Assembly (NCBI RefSeq): GCF_005502885.1
Contig: NZ_SCMR01000002.1
Coordinates: forward strand, 124,001-188,000
Direction: 5' to 3'
Length of the DNA stretch: 64,000 bases
DNA from: Microbacterium sp. 2FI
Lineage (GTDB): Bacteria; Actinomycetota; Actinomycetes; Actinomycetales; Microbacteriaceae
In this document: one piece after another, positions 19,001-26,277 of the stretch
How the letters are laid out: each line of letters starts with the position of its first letter
How positions within the stretch are numbered: position 1 is the first letter of the stretch
Translations under genes and position numbers: made by a program
Notes under the pieces: generated by a model
The model's input: only the letters and a program-made list of their open reading frames with translations
What the model was told of the DNA's origin: nothing
The model's database searches: none

Positions 19001-19095
19001 AGTACCCCGCGCGTTCCGCGACCCAGGTCGAGGAGGACTACCTCGGCACCACCCGTCGCGCACGACGCGTGTTCGAGAAGCTCTTCTACGGCTGA
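16093..19095 (+). CDS. glnE: Glutamine synthetase adenylyltransferase/deadenylylase
   Basis: A 1,000-residue bifunctional enzyme that adds or removes AMP on the regulatory Tyr of glutamine synthetase. It has two nucleotidyltransferase cores, each with the G-x-L-(N/G)-x-x-SD-x-D motif: GARELNYVSDVDVIF near residues 227-241 and GAELGFGSDADVMYV near 733-747. Each is followed by a helical GlnD-PII-uridylyltransferase-like domain (for example PYQLKLGPGGIRDIEFTVQ and HLKLGPGSLSDVEWLVQ). Length matches the family. It follows glnA2 by 16 bases, suggesting one transcript, while its substrate is expected to be GlnA1 (20413-21837). Its 3' end overlaps the opposing gene by 10 bases. Confidence 0.95.
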   Translation: MSASERSSSLTQLARLGFSRLGETDALLDEIESETGVSRADLAAGAASSADPDEALEALARIARRDAGAVAALRDDDHGWRALWALLGASTGFADFFLRQPSELTHLAGAGVSLPSGDELRTTLLEAVDVDGGFAADGSESAWVALRVRYRRQLARIAAYDLLHPSPVDVVPHVAARLADAAGAALEASLAVARTRVSGGAAGAGLFPRDQVAAVGLAIIGMGKTGARELNYVSDVDVIFVGGADDDARESLGDSRVIDIATRLAVQTMRGISSIEIEPPLWEVDANLRPEGKQGALVRTLDSHMSYYDRWAKSWEFQALLKARPIAGDPDLGAAYVRAVQPKVWTSAARENFVDSVQRMRERVTEHIPPADVPYQLKLGPGGIRDIEFTVQLLQLVHGLSDDRIRQRGTLEALDALVAEGYIGRTEAAAFSHDYRILRLLEHRAQLRNLRRTHLMPARPEDLRVLARATRLAETGEQVWALWESVKREVRDIHVRLFYRPLLSAVAALPAEERALSTAQAHDRLAAIGFADPAGALRHIAALTSGLSRKSTIQRHLMPVMIRWFADGVDPDYGLLAFRRLSERLGNTHWFLRMLRDSSGAAESLSRVLSGSRYVGELMEWIPEAAAWLDDPELLRPRGGLALQQEARAIQTRHDNVADAMRAVRSLRRRELLRTAMGAMVGTVTIEEVALSLTTITEVTIQATLRAVRREVVPPDDEALDFSVIAMGRFGGAELGFGSDADVMYVYQANGIDPQRAHDLAVRLVAELRRHSEDHRVPLDLDADLRPEGRNGPIARSLDAYAEYYRRWSLSWEAQALLRARGVAGSVKLIRAFTALADDVRYPAAADPQGLREIKRIKARVESERLPQGVDPSRHLKLGPGSLSDVEWLVQLLQLQHAHAVPGMRTTSTLGALRAATAAGLVPSSAADRLTAAWRLSSRLRSANTLLSGQTSDVLPTDRARLDGIGRLLEYPARSATQVEEDYLGTTRRARRVFEKLFYG

Positions 19096-20333
19096 CGCTC
19101 GTCGGCGGAGACCGTGGGCACGAGCAGCGGATGGCTCTCGGCGAGCCATGTGCGCATGTCGTCGGAGAGTCGCGGCCAACGCCCGATGAGATCGTCGAGC
19201 GCGACTCGGGCAGCGGGTTGCTCGCGGTGACGGGCCAGGAGGTTCACGAGGTCGCTGCCGCGTGGCGGCGACGTCGCGATGCGCTGCCTCGCCCGGACCA
19301 CCCGCGCGAGGTGGGCCGCCGCGTCGGGCAGATCCACCGTCGTCCCGTGCTCGCTGATGACTCGCTCGGCCATCCACCGCTCGGGCGTCGAGCGGGACCG
19401 CAGAGACTCACGCCACACCGGCCGCGCGTCATCGGTCCAGTGCCGCGCGAGCAGGGAGAGACCCGCAGCCCGGACATGCGAGTCATCGGAGGCGAGCGCC
19501 GCGTCGCAGGTCATGCGCACGGCGGCGGACGGAGATGCCCGGTGAAGGGCGGCCAGCGCGGCAGCTGCAGCCTCGCCGCCTCGCCGAGTCAGTTCCTGCA
19601 GGGCCGTACTCACATCGTCATCCAGCGGTCCGGGCAGGAGCGACGCCAGACGCGCGGCGCGTTCGGCGACATGGCCGCGACGTCGGAGCGCGGACACCAG
19701 ACTCTCGACCGGAACCTCGATCGCCAGGCCCGCATAGCGCGCCAACTGGAGGCGATCGAAAGCGGCGGACACGAGATGGTCCGCGCGGCGGTCGTCCCCT
19801 CCGACGGCCTCGTCGAGGAGTCTCGCCTCGGCCCCGGGCGTATTGAAAGCGACGCACGCGACGGCGAATCGCCATGCGGCGGCGTCCTCGTCGCCGCTCC
19901 GCTCCGCCACGGCCGCCGCGGCGAGACAGCGGTCGAGGAGCGCGACTCCCGCCAGACGCTCGACGCGCCGTCGATGCGGCCCCGTGTTTCCACGGACAGC
20001 CCAGTCATGGACGACCGTCCGCAGCGCCGCGTCGCCGACGTCGGTGACCAAGCCGGCGATCTCGAGGTCGCCGACCGCGATCCCGACCTGATCGAGCATG
20101 TTCAGCGGGCGGAGGACGGCGGCTGAGCCCGGCTGGAAGGCGCTGGCCACCTGCAGCACGCCGCCGCTCTCCTGGACGTGGAGCTCGCCGCCCAGGCGTT
20201 CGACGAGCACGGTCCGCGCTCGATCCGCAACGGCCGAGTCGGCGAGGGTGATCGAGAAGACGAGCGGTGTCGCGTCGCCGATCTCCTCGAGACCGGGCGG
20301 AAGCGCTCGATCGCCTCGCCGGAAGAACCACAT
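19086..20333 (-). CDS. Hypothetical helical-repeat protein
   Basis: A 415-residue soluble protein that I do not recognise. The N-terminal 100 residues mix beta and alpha (LVFSITLADSAVADRARTVLVERLGG). The remainder is Ala/Arg/Leu-rich helix pairs, consistent with a HEAT- or TPR-like solenoid, for example ALRRRGHVAERAARLASLL and AGLSLLARHWTDDARPVW. There is no signal peptide and no membrane segment. It lies directly downstream of the glnA1 terminator in the same direction and its end overlaps glnE. The ribosome site before the ATG is weak, and a small inverted repeat GCTGCC-GTT-GGCAGC sits just upstream, so the start is uncertain. Confidence 0.65.
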   Translation of the reverse strand: MWFFRRGDRALPPGLEEIGDATPLVFSITLADSAVADRARTVLVERLGGELHVQESGGVLQVASAFQPGSAAVLRPLNMLDQVGIAVGDLEIAGLVTDVGDAALRTVVHDWAVRGNTGPHRRRVERLAGVALLDRCLAAAAVAERSGDEDAAAWRFAVACVAFNTPGAEARLLDEAVGGDDRRADHLVSAAFDRLQLARYAGLAIEVPVESLVSALRRRGHVAERAARLASLLPGPLDDDVSTALQELTRRGGEAAAAALAALHRASPSAAVRMTCDAALASDDSHVRAAGLSLLARHWTDDARPVWRESLRSRSTPERWMAERVISEHGTTVDLPDAAAHLARVVRARQRIATSPPRGSDLVNLLARHREQPAARVALDDLIGRWPRLSDDMRTWLAESHPLLVPTVSADERQP

Positions 20334-20368
20334 GCGGCGATGCTGCCAACGGCAGCATCCGGGCAGCG

Positions 20369-20394
20369 AAAAGGGCCCCGGTTTCCCGAGGCCC
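20369..20394 (-). terminator. Rho-independent terminator of glnA1
   Basis: Read on the minus strand, a 9-bp stem (GGGCCTCGG/CCGGGGCCC, one G-U pair) closes a GAAA tetraloop and is followed by TTTT. It begins 19 bases after the glnA1 stop codon. Confidence 0.8.
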
Positions 20395-20412
20395 CCTTCG
20401 TGCTGGAACGAA

Positions 20413-21837
20413 CTAGACGCCGAAGTACAGCTCGAACTCGAACGGGTGCGGACGTGCCGAGATCGGCTTGATCTCGTTCTCGATCTTGTACTCGATCCAC
20501 GTCTCGATCAGCTCGGGCGTGAACACGTTGCCGGCGAGCAGGAACTCGTGGTCGGCGCGGAGCGCCTCGAGCGAGTCGAGGAGCGAGTTCGGAACCTGCG
20601 GAATGTTCTTGGCCTCCTCGGGGGGAAGCTCGTACAGGTCCTTGTCGACCGGCTCGTGCGGCTCGATGCGGTTCTTGATGCCGTCGAGGCCGGCCATGAG
20701 CTGCGCGGCGAACGCGAGATAGGGGTTGCCCGAGGCGTCGGGAGCGCGGAACTCGATGCGCTTCGCCTTGGGGTTGGAACCGGTGATCGGGATGCGGATG
20801 GCCGCCGAGCGGTTGCCGGCCGAGTAGACCAGGTTCACGGGAGCCTCGTAGCCCTTGACCAGACGCTTGTACGAGTTGATCGTCGGGTTCGTGAACGCAA
20901 GCACCGCGGGGGCGTGCGCGAGCAGGCCGCCGATGTACCAGCGGGCGATGTCGGACAGGCCGCCGTAGCCCTTCTCGTCGTAGAAGAGGGGCTTGCCGTC
21001 GAGCCACAGCGACTGGTGCGTGTGCATGCCGGAGCCGTTGTCGCCGAAGAGCGGCTTGGGCATGAAGGTCGCGACCTTGCCCCACTGCTCCGAGGTGTTC
21101 TTGACGATGTACTTGAACTTCAGGATGTCGTCCGCCGAGTGCACCATGGTGTCGAAGCGGTAGTTGATCTCCTGCTGTCCGCCGGTGCCCACCTCGTGGT
21201 GCGAGCGCTCGAGGACGAAGCCGGCCTCGATGAGCTTCAGGGTGATGTCGTCGCGCAGGTCGGCCGTCTTGTCGACGGGGCTGACCGGGAAGTAGCCGCC
21301 CTTGTACGGGGTCTTGTTGGCGAGGTTGCCGCCCTCTTCTTCGCGACCCGTGTTCCAGGCGCCCTCTTCGGAGTCGACCGAGTAGAAGCTGCCGTTCTGC
21401 TTCACCTCGTAGCGGACGTCGTCGAAGATGTAGAACTCGGCCTCGGGAGCGAAGAACGCAGTGTCGGCGATGCCGGTCGAGGCGAGGTACTTCTCGGCCT
21501 TCTTGGCGACCTGACGCGGGTCCTTCGAGTAGATCTCGCCGTTGCGCGGGTTGTAGATGTCGAAGATCATGACCAGGGTCTTCGCCTCGCGGAACTGGTC
21601 GAGGTACGCGGTGGAGACATCCGGGATGAGCTGCATGTCGGACTCATGGATGTTCGCGAATCCACGGATCGAGGAGCCGTCGAACAGCTGGCCGACGGTG
21701 AAGAACTCCTCATCGACGGTCGAGGCCGGGATGTTGAAGTGCTGCTGGACACCAGGGAGATCCGTGAAGCGGATGTCGAGGAACTTGACATCCTCGTCCT
21801 TGATGAACTTCAGCACCTCGGATGAATCTTTGAACAT
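20413..21837 (-). CDS. glnA: Glutamine synthetase I, adenylylatable (GlnA1)
   Basis: A 474-residue GSI-beta glutamine synthetase, the main ammonium-assimilating enzyme. It contains [10 protein letters not shown] (residues 51-60), [10 protein letters not shown], the metal/ATP site [11 protein letters not shown], and the adenylylation segment [11 protein letters not shown] with Tyr near 402, the expected target of GlnE. The ATG at 21837 follows TCTGGAGAC with good spacing; an upstream in-frame extension to 21936 would cross the operator and is rejected. Transcription should start near 21880 from TACGTT (21893-21888). A GlnR-type operator lies at 21904-21941. A small hairpin GCCCGC-n3-GCGGGC (21865-21879) lies in the leader. 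Confidence 0.96.
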   Translation of the reverse strand: MFKDSSEVLKFIKDEDVKFLDIRFTDLPGVQQHFNIPASTVDEEFFTVGQLFDGSSIRGFANIHESDMQLIPDVSTAYLDQFREAKTLVMIFDIYNPRNGEIYSKDPRQVAKKAEKYLASTGIADTAFFAPEAEFYIFDDVRYEVKQNGSFYSVDSEEGAWNTGREEEGGNLANKTPYKGGYFPVSPVDKTADLRDDITLKLIEAGFVLERSHHEVGTGGQQEINYRFDTMVHSADDILKFKYIVKNTSEQWGKVATFMPKPLFGDNGSGMHTHQSLWLDGKPLFYDEKGYGGLSDIARWYIGGLLAHAPAVLAFTNPTINSYKRLVKGYEAPVNLVYSAGNRSAAIRIPITGSNPKAKRIEFRAPDASGNPYLAFAAQLMAGLDGIKNRIEPHEPVDKDLYELPPEEAKNIPQVPNSLLDSLEALRADHEFLLAGNVFTPELIETWIEYKIENEIKPISARPHPFEFELYFGV

Positions 21838-21903
21838 GAAGTCTCCAGAGGTAGGGCATCGGGCGCCCGCAGAGCGGGCTTGATGGCAACGTACCGGGGG
21901 GGC

Positions 21904-21941
21904 ATTGCCCGGTAGTGACACCATTGTTTCCGGCATGTTAC
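21904..21941 (-). promoter_or_regulatory. GlnR-type nitrogen operator upstream of glnA1
   Basis: On the glnA1 strand the sequence reads GTAAC-n6-GAAAC-n6-GTCAC-n6-GCAAT. All boxes are spaced by exactly six bases. The first pair is an exact match to the published actinobacterial GlnR consensus (gTnAC-n6-GaAAC); the second pair is a weaker copy. It ends about 10 bases before a candidate -10 (TACGTT), the usual activator position. The regulator gene itself is not in the window. Confidence 0.7.
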
Positions 21942-21952
21942 GCGGTGCTGGT

Positions 21953-21958
21953 TAGGGT
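21953..21958 (+). promoter_or_regulatory. Putative -10 element (TAGGGT), leaderless type
   Basis: TAGGGT ends six bases before the ATG of the RDD-family gene, predicting initiation at the start codon. The glnA1 operator lies just upstream, so the divergent genes may share regulation. Confidence 0.4.
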
Positions 21959-21964
21959 TGACGG

Positions 21965-22366
21965 ATGCCCGACTTCCTTCCCCCCGGAACATACCCCGGC
22001 GAACGCATCGGGCTGCCTGAAGAGGGGTCCGGCAGCCTCGCGAAACTGGGCCGGAGGATCGGCGCGATCATCATCGACTGGACCTGCGCCGTCGTGGTCT
22101 CGATCGGGTTCTTCGCGTACGACCCGATCGCGACGCTGGTGATCTTCATCGTCGTGCAGTCGGTCTTCATCCCGACCATCGGCGGGAGCCCGGGGCACCG
22201 GCTGCTCGGCCTCCGCGTGCAGCGCGTGGGCGGCGGCTGGCCGGGTCTCTGGCGACCGGCGCTGCGCAGCATCCTGCTCGCGCTCGTGATTCCCGCGGTG
22301 ATCTGGGACGCCGACAACCGCGGCGTGCACGACAAGGCAGCCGGAACGGTCCTCGTCCGCGCCTGA
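21965..22366 (+). CDS. RDD-family membrane protein
   Basis: A 133-residue integral membrane protein. Segments AIIIDWTCAVVVSIGFFAY, IATLVIFIVVQSVFIPTI and LWRPALRSILLALVIPAVIW look like membrane helices. The RDD signature appears as GRRIGAIIIDW near the first helix and as GGSPGHRLLGLRV between helices. The protein is conserved next to glnA1 in many Actinobacteria. The molecular function is unknown; transport has been proposed for some RDD proteins. It is divergent from glnA1 and converges on the DUF4191 gene with a 12-base gap. Confidence 0.85.
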   Translation: MPDFLPPGTYPGERIGLPEEGSGSLAKLGRRIGAIIIDWTCAVVVSIGFFAYDPIATLVIFIVVQSVFIPTIGGSPGHRLLGLRVQRVGGGWPGLWRPALRSILLALVIPAVIWDADNRGVHDKAAGTVLVRA

Positions 22367-22377
22367 GCCCCGTGGTT

Positions 22378-23088
22378 TCAGCGCGGTCGGGGCGCGCGCA
22401 CCTTGGTGGGGTCGATTCCCTTGGGGATCGGCAGCGAAGCGAGCGACTGCGAGACCGAGTCGATGCGCTTGATGACCGCCGCCATCGTCGCGCGGTCGAC
22501 CGTCTTGGGAAGGGCCTTGATGGTCGGGCCGAGCTTGGCGATCGTGACCTCGTCGGCGCCGTGGCCGACGTAGAGGACCGTGATCGGCACGCCCGAGGCG
22601 ACGCGCTGCACCTTCGACCGCTCGTCGTTGACAAGGCGGGTGAGACGCCCACGCGCGCCTTCACCCACGATCACGACGCCACCGCGGCCGATGGCGCGGT
22701 AGACGGCTTCCTGCGTCTTGGGGTTCACGCCCACCGGCATCTCACTGGCCTGCCACTTGCGACCGAGCGACGTCGACAGCACGTGCCCGGTGGCACCGGG
22801 CATCCCGTCGATCTTGCGGTACATCGCGACCGTCGACAGGCGCGTCATCGTCATGAGCGACCCGAGGATGCCGAGCATCAGGCCGGTCACGCCCCACAGG
22901 ATCACGCTCCAGATGGCGACGGGCGGGATCAGCAGACCCACAGCCACGCCGGCGGCGGTACCGAGCAGCAGTACGCCGATCAGAAGGAACGGCAGCCAGG
23001 GGAACGCCTTCTGCGTGAAGGTGTAGAGGGTGCGGAGCTGGGAGAAGAAGCCGGGACGCTTTTCAGGAGCGGTACTGCGGGCGGACAT
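22378..23088 (-). CDS. DUF4191-family membrane protein
   Basis: A 236-residue protein with two membrane helices near the N-terminus (FPWLPFLLIGVLLLGTAAG and IWSVILWGVTGLMLGILGS), followed by a cytosolic alpha/beta domain (GGVVIVGEGARGRLTRLV, VPITVLYVGHG). This is the architecture of the actinobacterial DUF4191 family, whose role is unknown. The chosen ATG at 23088 is preceded by AGGTAGG and yields the usual MSAR..APEKRPGF start; the frame is open further upstream to 23208. Confidence 0.85.
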   Translation of the reverse strand: MSARSTAPEKRPGFFSQLRTLYTFTQKAFPWLPFLLIGVLLLGTAAGVAVGLLIPPVAIWSVILWGVTGLMLGILGSLMTMTRLSTVAMYRKIDGMPGATGHVLSTSLGRKWQASEMPVGVNPKTQEAVYRAIGRGGVVIVGEGARGRLTRLVNDERSKVQRVASGVPITVLYVGHGADEVTIAKLGPTIKALPKTVDRATMAAVIKRIDSVSQSLASLPIPKGIDPTKVRAPRPR

Positions 23089-23209
23089 AGCGTCCAGCCT
23101 ACCTTCCGGCGCCGCGTTCGGTTCCTCCCCAACGACGACGGATCGACCGTTCGTCCACAGATCCGTCCGGCGACGGGATCGGGATGCCGCGGCGGAGCAC
23201 GCTGGCACG

Positions 23210-24511
23210 GTGACCGCACAGGAAGATCGCCTGCACAGCTCCTATCGAGCGGTGCGCCGCGTCAGCGCCCCGGCCGACGGTCCGTGGACCGGCATGCTGA
23301 CGTGGCTGCCCACCGGCGAGGGGCGCGTGTTCGTCGACTCCCGAACCCTCGGCGCAGACTGGCGCGGATGGACGGCCGCCGCGGACGGGCACGTGCTCGG
23401 CGCAGCCGACGTCGTACGCCGAGCCGACGGCCACGACGCCGCGCTCCCGGTGTGCACCGAGCGCGTCGACAGCTTCCTCCGGCGTCGTGTCCGTGCCGAC
23501 GTTGCGGTGACATCCGGCGAGGCGGTGACCCTCGGAGTCAGCCTCGTGCGCGCCCTCGCCGAGATCGGCGACGATTCGACCACGGGGGACTGGTGGCTGA
23601 CCGAGGGCGGTCGACCGGTGCTGGCGACCGGGGTCGGCGACCAGTCGGCGTGTGATGCGACGGTCGCCCTGCTCGGCGCGCTTCGCACGAGCGCCGAAAC
23701 GACGATCGCCGCACACGCCGTCTGGGATCGCCTCATCACGACGCTGTCGGGTCCTCGCGTCGCAGCCGCCGAGTTCGCCGCCGCCGAGTCCACGCTCTTC
23801 GCTCTTGCGGCACCCGAGCCCCTCGCCACCGTTCTGCCGGTGTCACGCCTCGCGCAGGAGGCCTCCGAACCGGCGCGCGGCGCGATGACTGTGCTGCGCG
23901 AACCCGAGCCCTCGACTCTCGGCGCGCTCGCGCGCTTCGTCGACGCAGACCTCGCCGACACGTTCTCGCGCGCGACGACGGCTGTCTGGCGGCGGCTGCG
24001 GACCCGCCCGGCGCCACGGCGCGCGCCGCTCCTGGTGGGCGGCGCTGTGGCCGTCGCCGTTCTGGGAGCGGGCGTGCTGTGGCCCGGAGCCGGAGGTCCG
24101 GCCACGGCCGGCTCCGACACTCCCGCAGCATCGGTGCCGGGCGCGGCCACTCCGACCGTCGTGGCGTCTCCCGAGGAAGCGATCGCGTCACCGACGAGTG
24201 ATGCGGCTCCCGTGGCCGTCGCCGTCGATCCGACCGACGTGGTGCAGGACCTGCTCGACCGGCGCCTCGCGTGCGCCGACGAAGCGTGTCTCGCAGGCGT
24301 CCTACTGGATCCGGGCGCGGCCGTGCCTCCGGGTATCGTCGATCTGCCGAGCGCGGATCGCAGCATCACCGAGCTCGACGACCTGGGCGGCATGATCGTG
24401 CTGCGGGTGGATCACGTCGCCGGCGGGGGAGACCCTCAGCTTGTCGTCATCCAGCGCGTGGCAGACCGATGGCTGCTGCGCGACGTGCATGACGTCGGGC
24501 AGCAGCCATGA
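23210..24511 (+). CDS. Hypothetical single-pass membrane protein
   Basis: A 433-residue protein without recognised family. Residues about 1-250 form an Ala/Arg/Asp-rich cytosolic region (DWWLTEGGRPVLATG, VDADLADTFSRATTAVW). One membrane helix follows at about 272-292 (APLLVGGAVAVAVLGAGVLW), then a low-complexity Ala/Pro/Thr/Ser linker and a C-terminal extracytoplasmic domain with two Cys (CADEACLAG) that may form a disulfide. It probably starts at GTG 23210; the open frame upstream to 23030 overlaps the divergent DUF4191 start and is rejected. The layout of cytosolic domain, helix and linked outer domain suggests a sensor or cell-envelope factor, but this is a guess. Confidence 0.7.
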   Translation: MTAQEDRLHSSYRAVRRVSAPADGPWTGMLTWLPTGEGRVFVDSRTLGADWRGWTAAADGHVLGAADVVRRADGHDAALPVCTERVDSFLRRRVRADVAVTSGEAVTLGVSLVRALAEIGDDSTTGDWWLTEGGRPVLATGVGDQSACDATVALLGALRTSAETTIAAHAVWDRLITTLSGPRVAAAEFAAAESTLFALAAPEPLATVLPVSRLAQEASEPARGAMTVLREPEPSTLGALARFVDADLADTFSRATTAVWRRLRTRPAPRRAPLLVGGAVAVAVLGAGVLWPGAGGPATAGSDTPAASVPGAATPTVVASPEEAIASPTSDAAPVAVAVDPTDVVQDLLDRRLACADEACLAGVLLDPGAAVPPGIVDLPSADRSITELDDLGGMIVLRVDHVAGGGDPQLVVIQRVADRWLLRDVHDVGQQP

Positions 24512-24517
24512 GTCCGA

Positions 24518-26215
24518 TCAGATGCCGAGCTGGCCCTCGAACGCCGCCGACTCGAGGCGCGTCTTCACCGCTCCGAGGAAACGAGCCGCGTCGGCACCGT
24601 CGATGACGCGGTGGTCGTACGACAGCGCGAGGTACACGTAGGAGCGCACCGAGATCGCATCCTTGCCGTCGACCGAGACGATACCCGGACGCTTGACGAC
24701 GACACCCGTGCCGAGGATCGCCGACTGCGGCAGGAACACCACGGGGGTGTCGAACAGCGCGCCGCGCGAGCCGGTGTTGGTCAGCGTGAACGTTCCGCCG
24801 GCGAGCTCGTCGGGCTTGAGCTTGTTGTCGCGGGTTCGCGCGGCGAGATCTGCGATCTCGTGCGCGATCTGCGCGAGGTTCTTCGCCGCCGCGTCGCGGA
24901 GCACCGGTGTGAGCAGTCCGCGCTCGGTGTCGACGGCGATCGAGAGGTTCTCGCTCGCCGGGTAGACGATGTCGGTGCCGTCGACGGTCGCGTTGATGAC
25001 GGGGTACGCCTGCAGCGCCTCGGCCGCAGCAAGCGCGAAGAACGGCAGGAACGACAGCTTGTCGCCGGTCTTGGCGAGGAAGTCGTTCTTCACCTGGTCG
25101 CGGAAGTTCGCGAGCTTGGTGACATCGACCTCGACGACCGTGGTGAGCTGTGCCGTGGACTGCATCGAGGCCACCGCGCGCTCGGCGAGGACCTTGCGCA
25201 GACGCGACATCGGCTGGGTCGTGCCCCGCAGGGGCGACACTTCGAGTGGTGCCGGAGCGGCGGGTGCCGCCTTCTCTGTCGCCGGCGCGGGAGCGGATGC
25301 CGCGGCGGCTGCCTTCAGCACGTCCTCCTTACGGATGCGGCCTCCGACACCGGTGCCGGTGACAGTGCCGAGGTCGACACCCTGCTGCTGCGCGAGACGA
25401 CGCACGAGCGGCGTGACATAGGCGGTCACGTCGTCGACGTCGGATGCTGCTGCGGGTGCGGCAGGCGCCGGCGCCTCGGCAGCCGGGGCGGGAGCCTGGG
25501 CGGCGGGAGCCGGAGCGGGAGCTTCGGCGGCGGGAGCCGGAGCTTCGGCGGGAGCCGGAGCAGGGGCGGGAGCCTCGGCGGCGGGAGCGCCGTCGCCGAT
25601 GCGAGCGAGCGCGCTGCCGACGGCGATCGTCTCGTCCTCCTGGACGAGGATCTCCTGCAGGACGCCGGCGAAGGGCGAGGGGATCTCGGTGTCGACCTTG
25701 TCGGTCGAGATCTCGAGCAGCGGCTCATCGAGTGCGACGTCGTCGCCGACGCTCTTCAGCCAACGGGTGACCGTTCCCTCGGTCACACTCTCTCCGAGTT
25801 CGGGGAGGAGTACCTCCTTGCCCGCCGACGCCGCAGACGGCGCGGTGGCGGGCTCGGGGTGGGCTCCTTCAGCCGCGGGAGCCGGTTCGGGCGCGGCTTC
25901 AGCCGCCGGAGCGGGCTCGGGTGCCCCCTCGGCGGCGGGCGCGGCGTCCTCGGAGGCCGGTGCCGACGATGCACCCGAACCGTCGCCGATCTTCGCCAGA
26001 ACGGCGCCGACCTCGACGGTTTCGTCCTCCTGGACGAGGATCTCCTCGATCACGCCACTCACCGGCGACGGAATCTCGGTGTCCACCTTGTCGGTGGAGA
26101 TCTCGAGCAGACCTTCGTCGGCCTCGACGGTGTCGCCGACGTTCTTCAGCCAGCGGGTGACCGTTCCCTCGGTGACGCTCTCGCCGAGCGCGGGGAGGAC
26201 CACGGAAGTGCTCAT
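24518..26215 (-). CDS. sucB: 2-oxo acid dehydrogenase E2, SucB/AceF type, two lipoyl domains
   Basis: A 565-residue dihydrolipoamide acyltransferase, the core of the 2-oxoglutarate and/or pyruvate dehydrogenase complex. Two lipoyl domains (residues about 3-79 and 132-208) each carry [14 protein letters not shown] with the lipoylated Lys. They are joined by Ala/Pro/Glu-rich swinging linkers, then a peripheral-subunit-binding domain ([17 protein letters not shown]) and the catalytic domain ending [15 protein letters not shown] with the HxxxD active site. In Actinobacteria this E2 can serve both complexes; the annotated family is SucB_Actino. AAGGAG precedes the ATG. It is the last gene of the pepA-lpd-sucB run, 62 bases after lpd. 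Confidence 0.93.
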   Translation of the reverse strand: MSTSVVLPALGESVTEGTVTRWLKNVGDTVEADEGLLEISTDKVDTEIPSPVSGVIEEILVQEDETVEVGAVLAKIGDGSGASSAPASEDAAPAAEGAPEPAPAAEAAPEPAPAAEGAHPEPATAPSAASAGKEVLLPELGESVTEGTVTRWLKSVGDDVALDEPLLEISTDKVDTEIPSPFAGVLQEILVQEDETIAVGSALARIGDGAPAAEAPAPAPAPAEAPAPAAEAPAPAPAAQAPAPAAEAPAPAAPAAASDVDDVTAYVTPLVRRLAQQQGVDLGTVTGTGVGGRIRKEDVLKAAAAASAPAPATEKAAPAAPAPLEVSPLRGTTQPMSRLRKVLAERAVASMQSTAQLTTVVEVDVTKLANFRDQVKNDFLAKTGDKLSFLPFFALAAAEALQAYPVINATVDGTDIVYPASENLSIAVDTERGLLTPVLRDAAAKNLAQIAHEIADLAARTRDNKLKPDELAGGTFTLTNTGSRGALFDTPVVFLPQSAILGTGVVVKRPGIVSVDGKDAISVRSYVYLALSYDHRVIDGADAARFLGAVKTRLESAAFEGQLGI

Positions 26216-26277
26216 GGGATTTTCTCCTTCAGGATGCCTGATCGTTCTAGCTTAGTGATGCCGTCTGCCGCTCGGCG

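Noticed and set aside
21838-21936. An N-terminal extension of glnA1
   Set aside because: The extra residues are not GSI-like, lie over the nitrogen operator and leader, and the internal ATG has a strong ribosome site.
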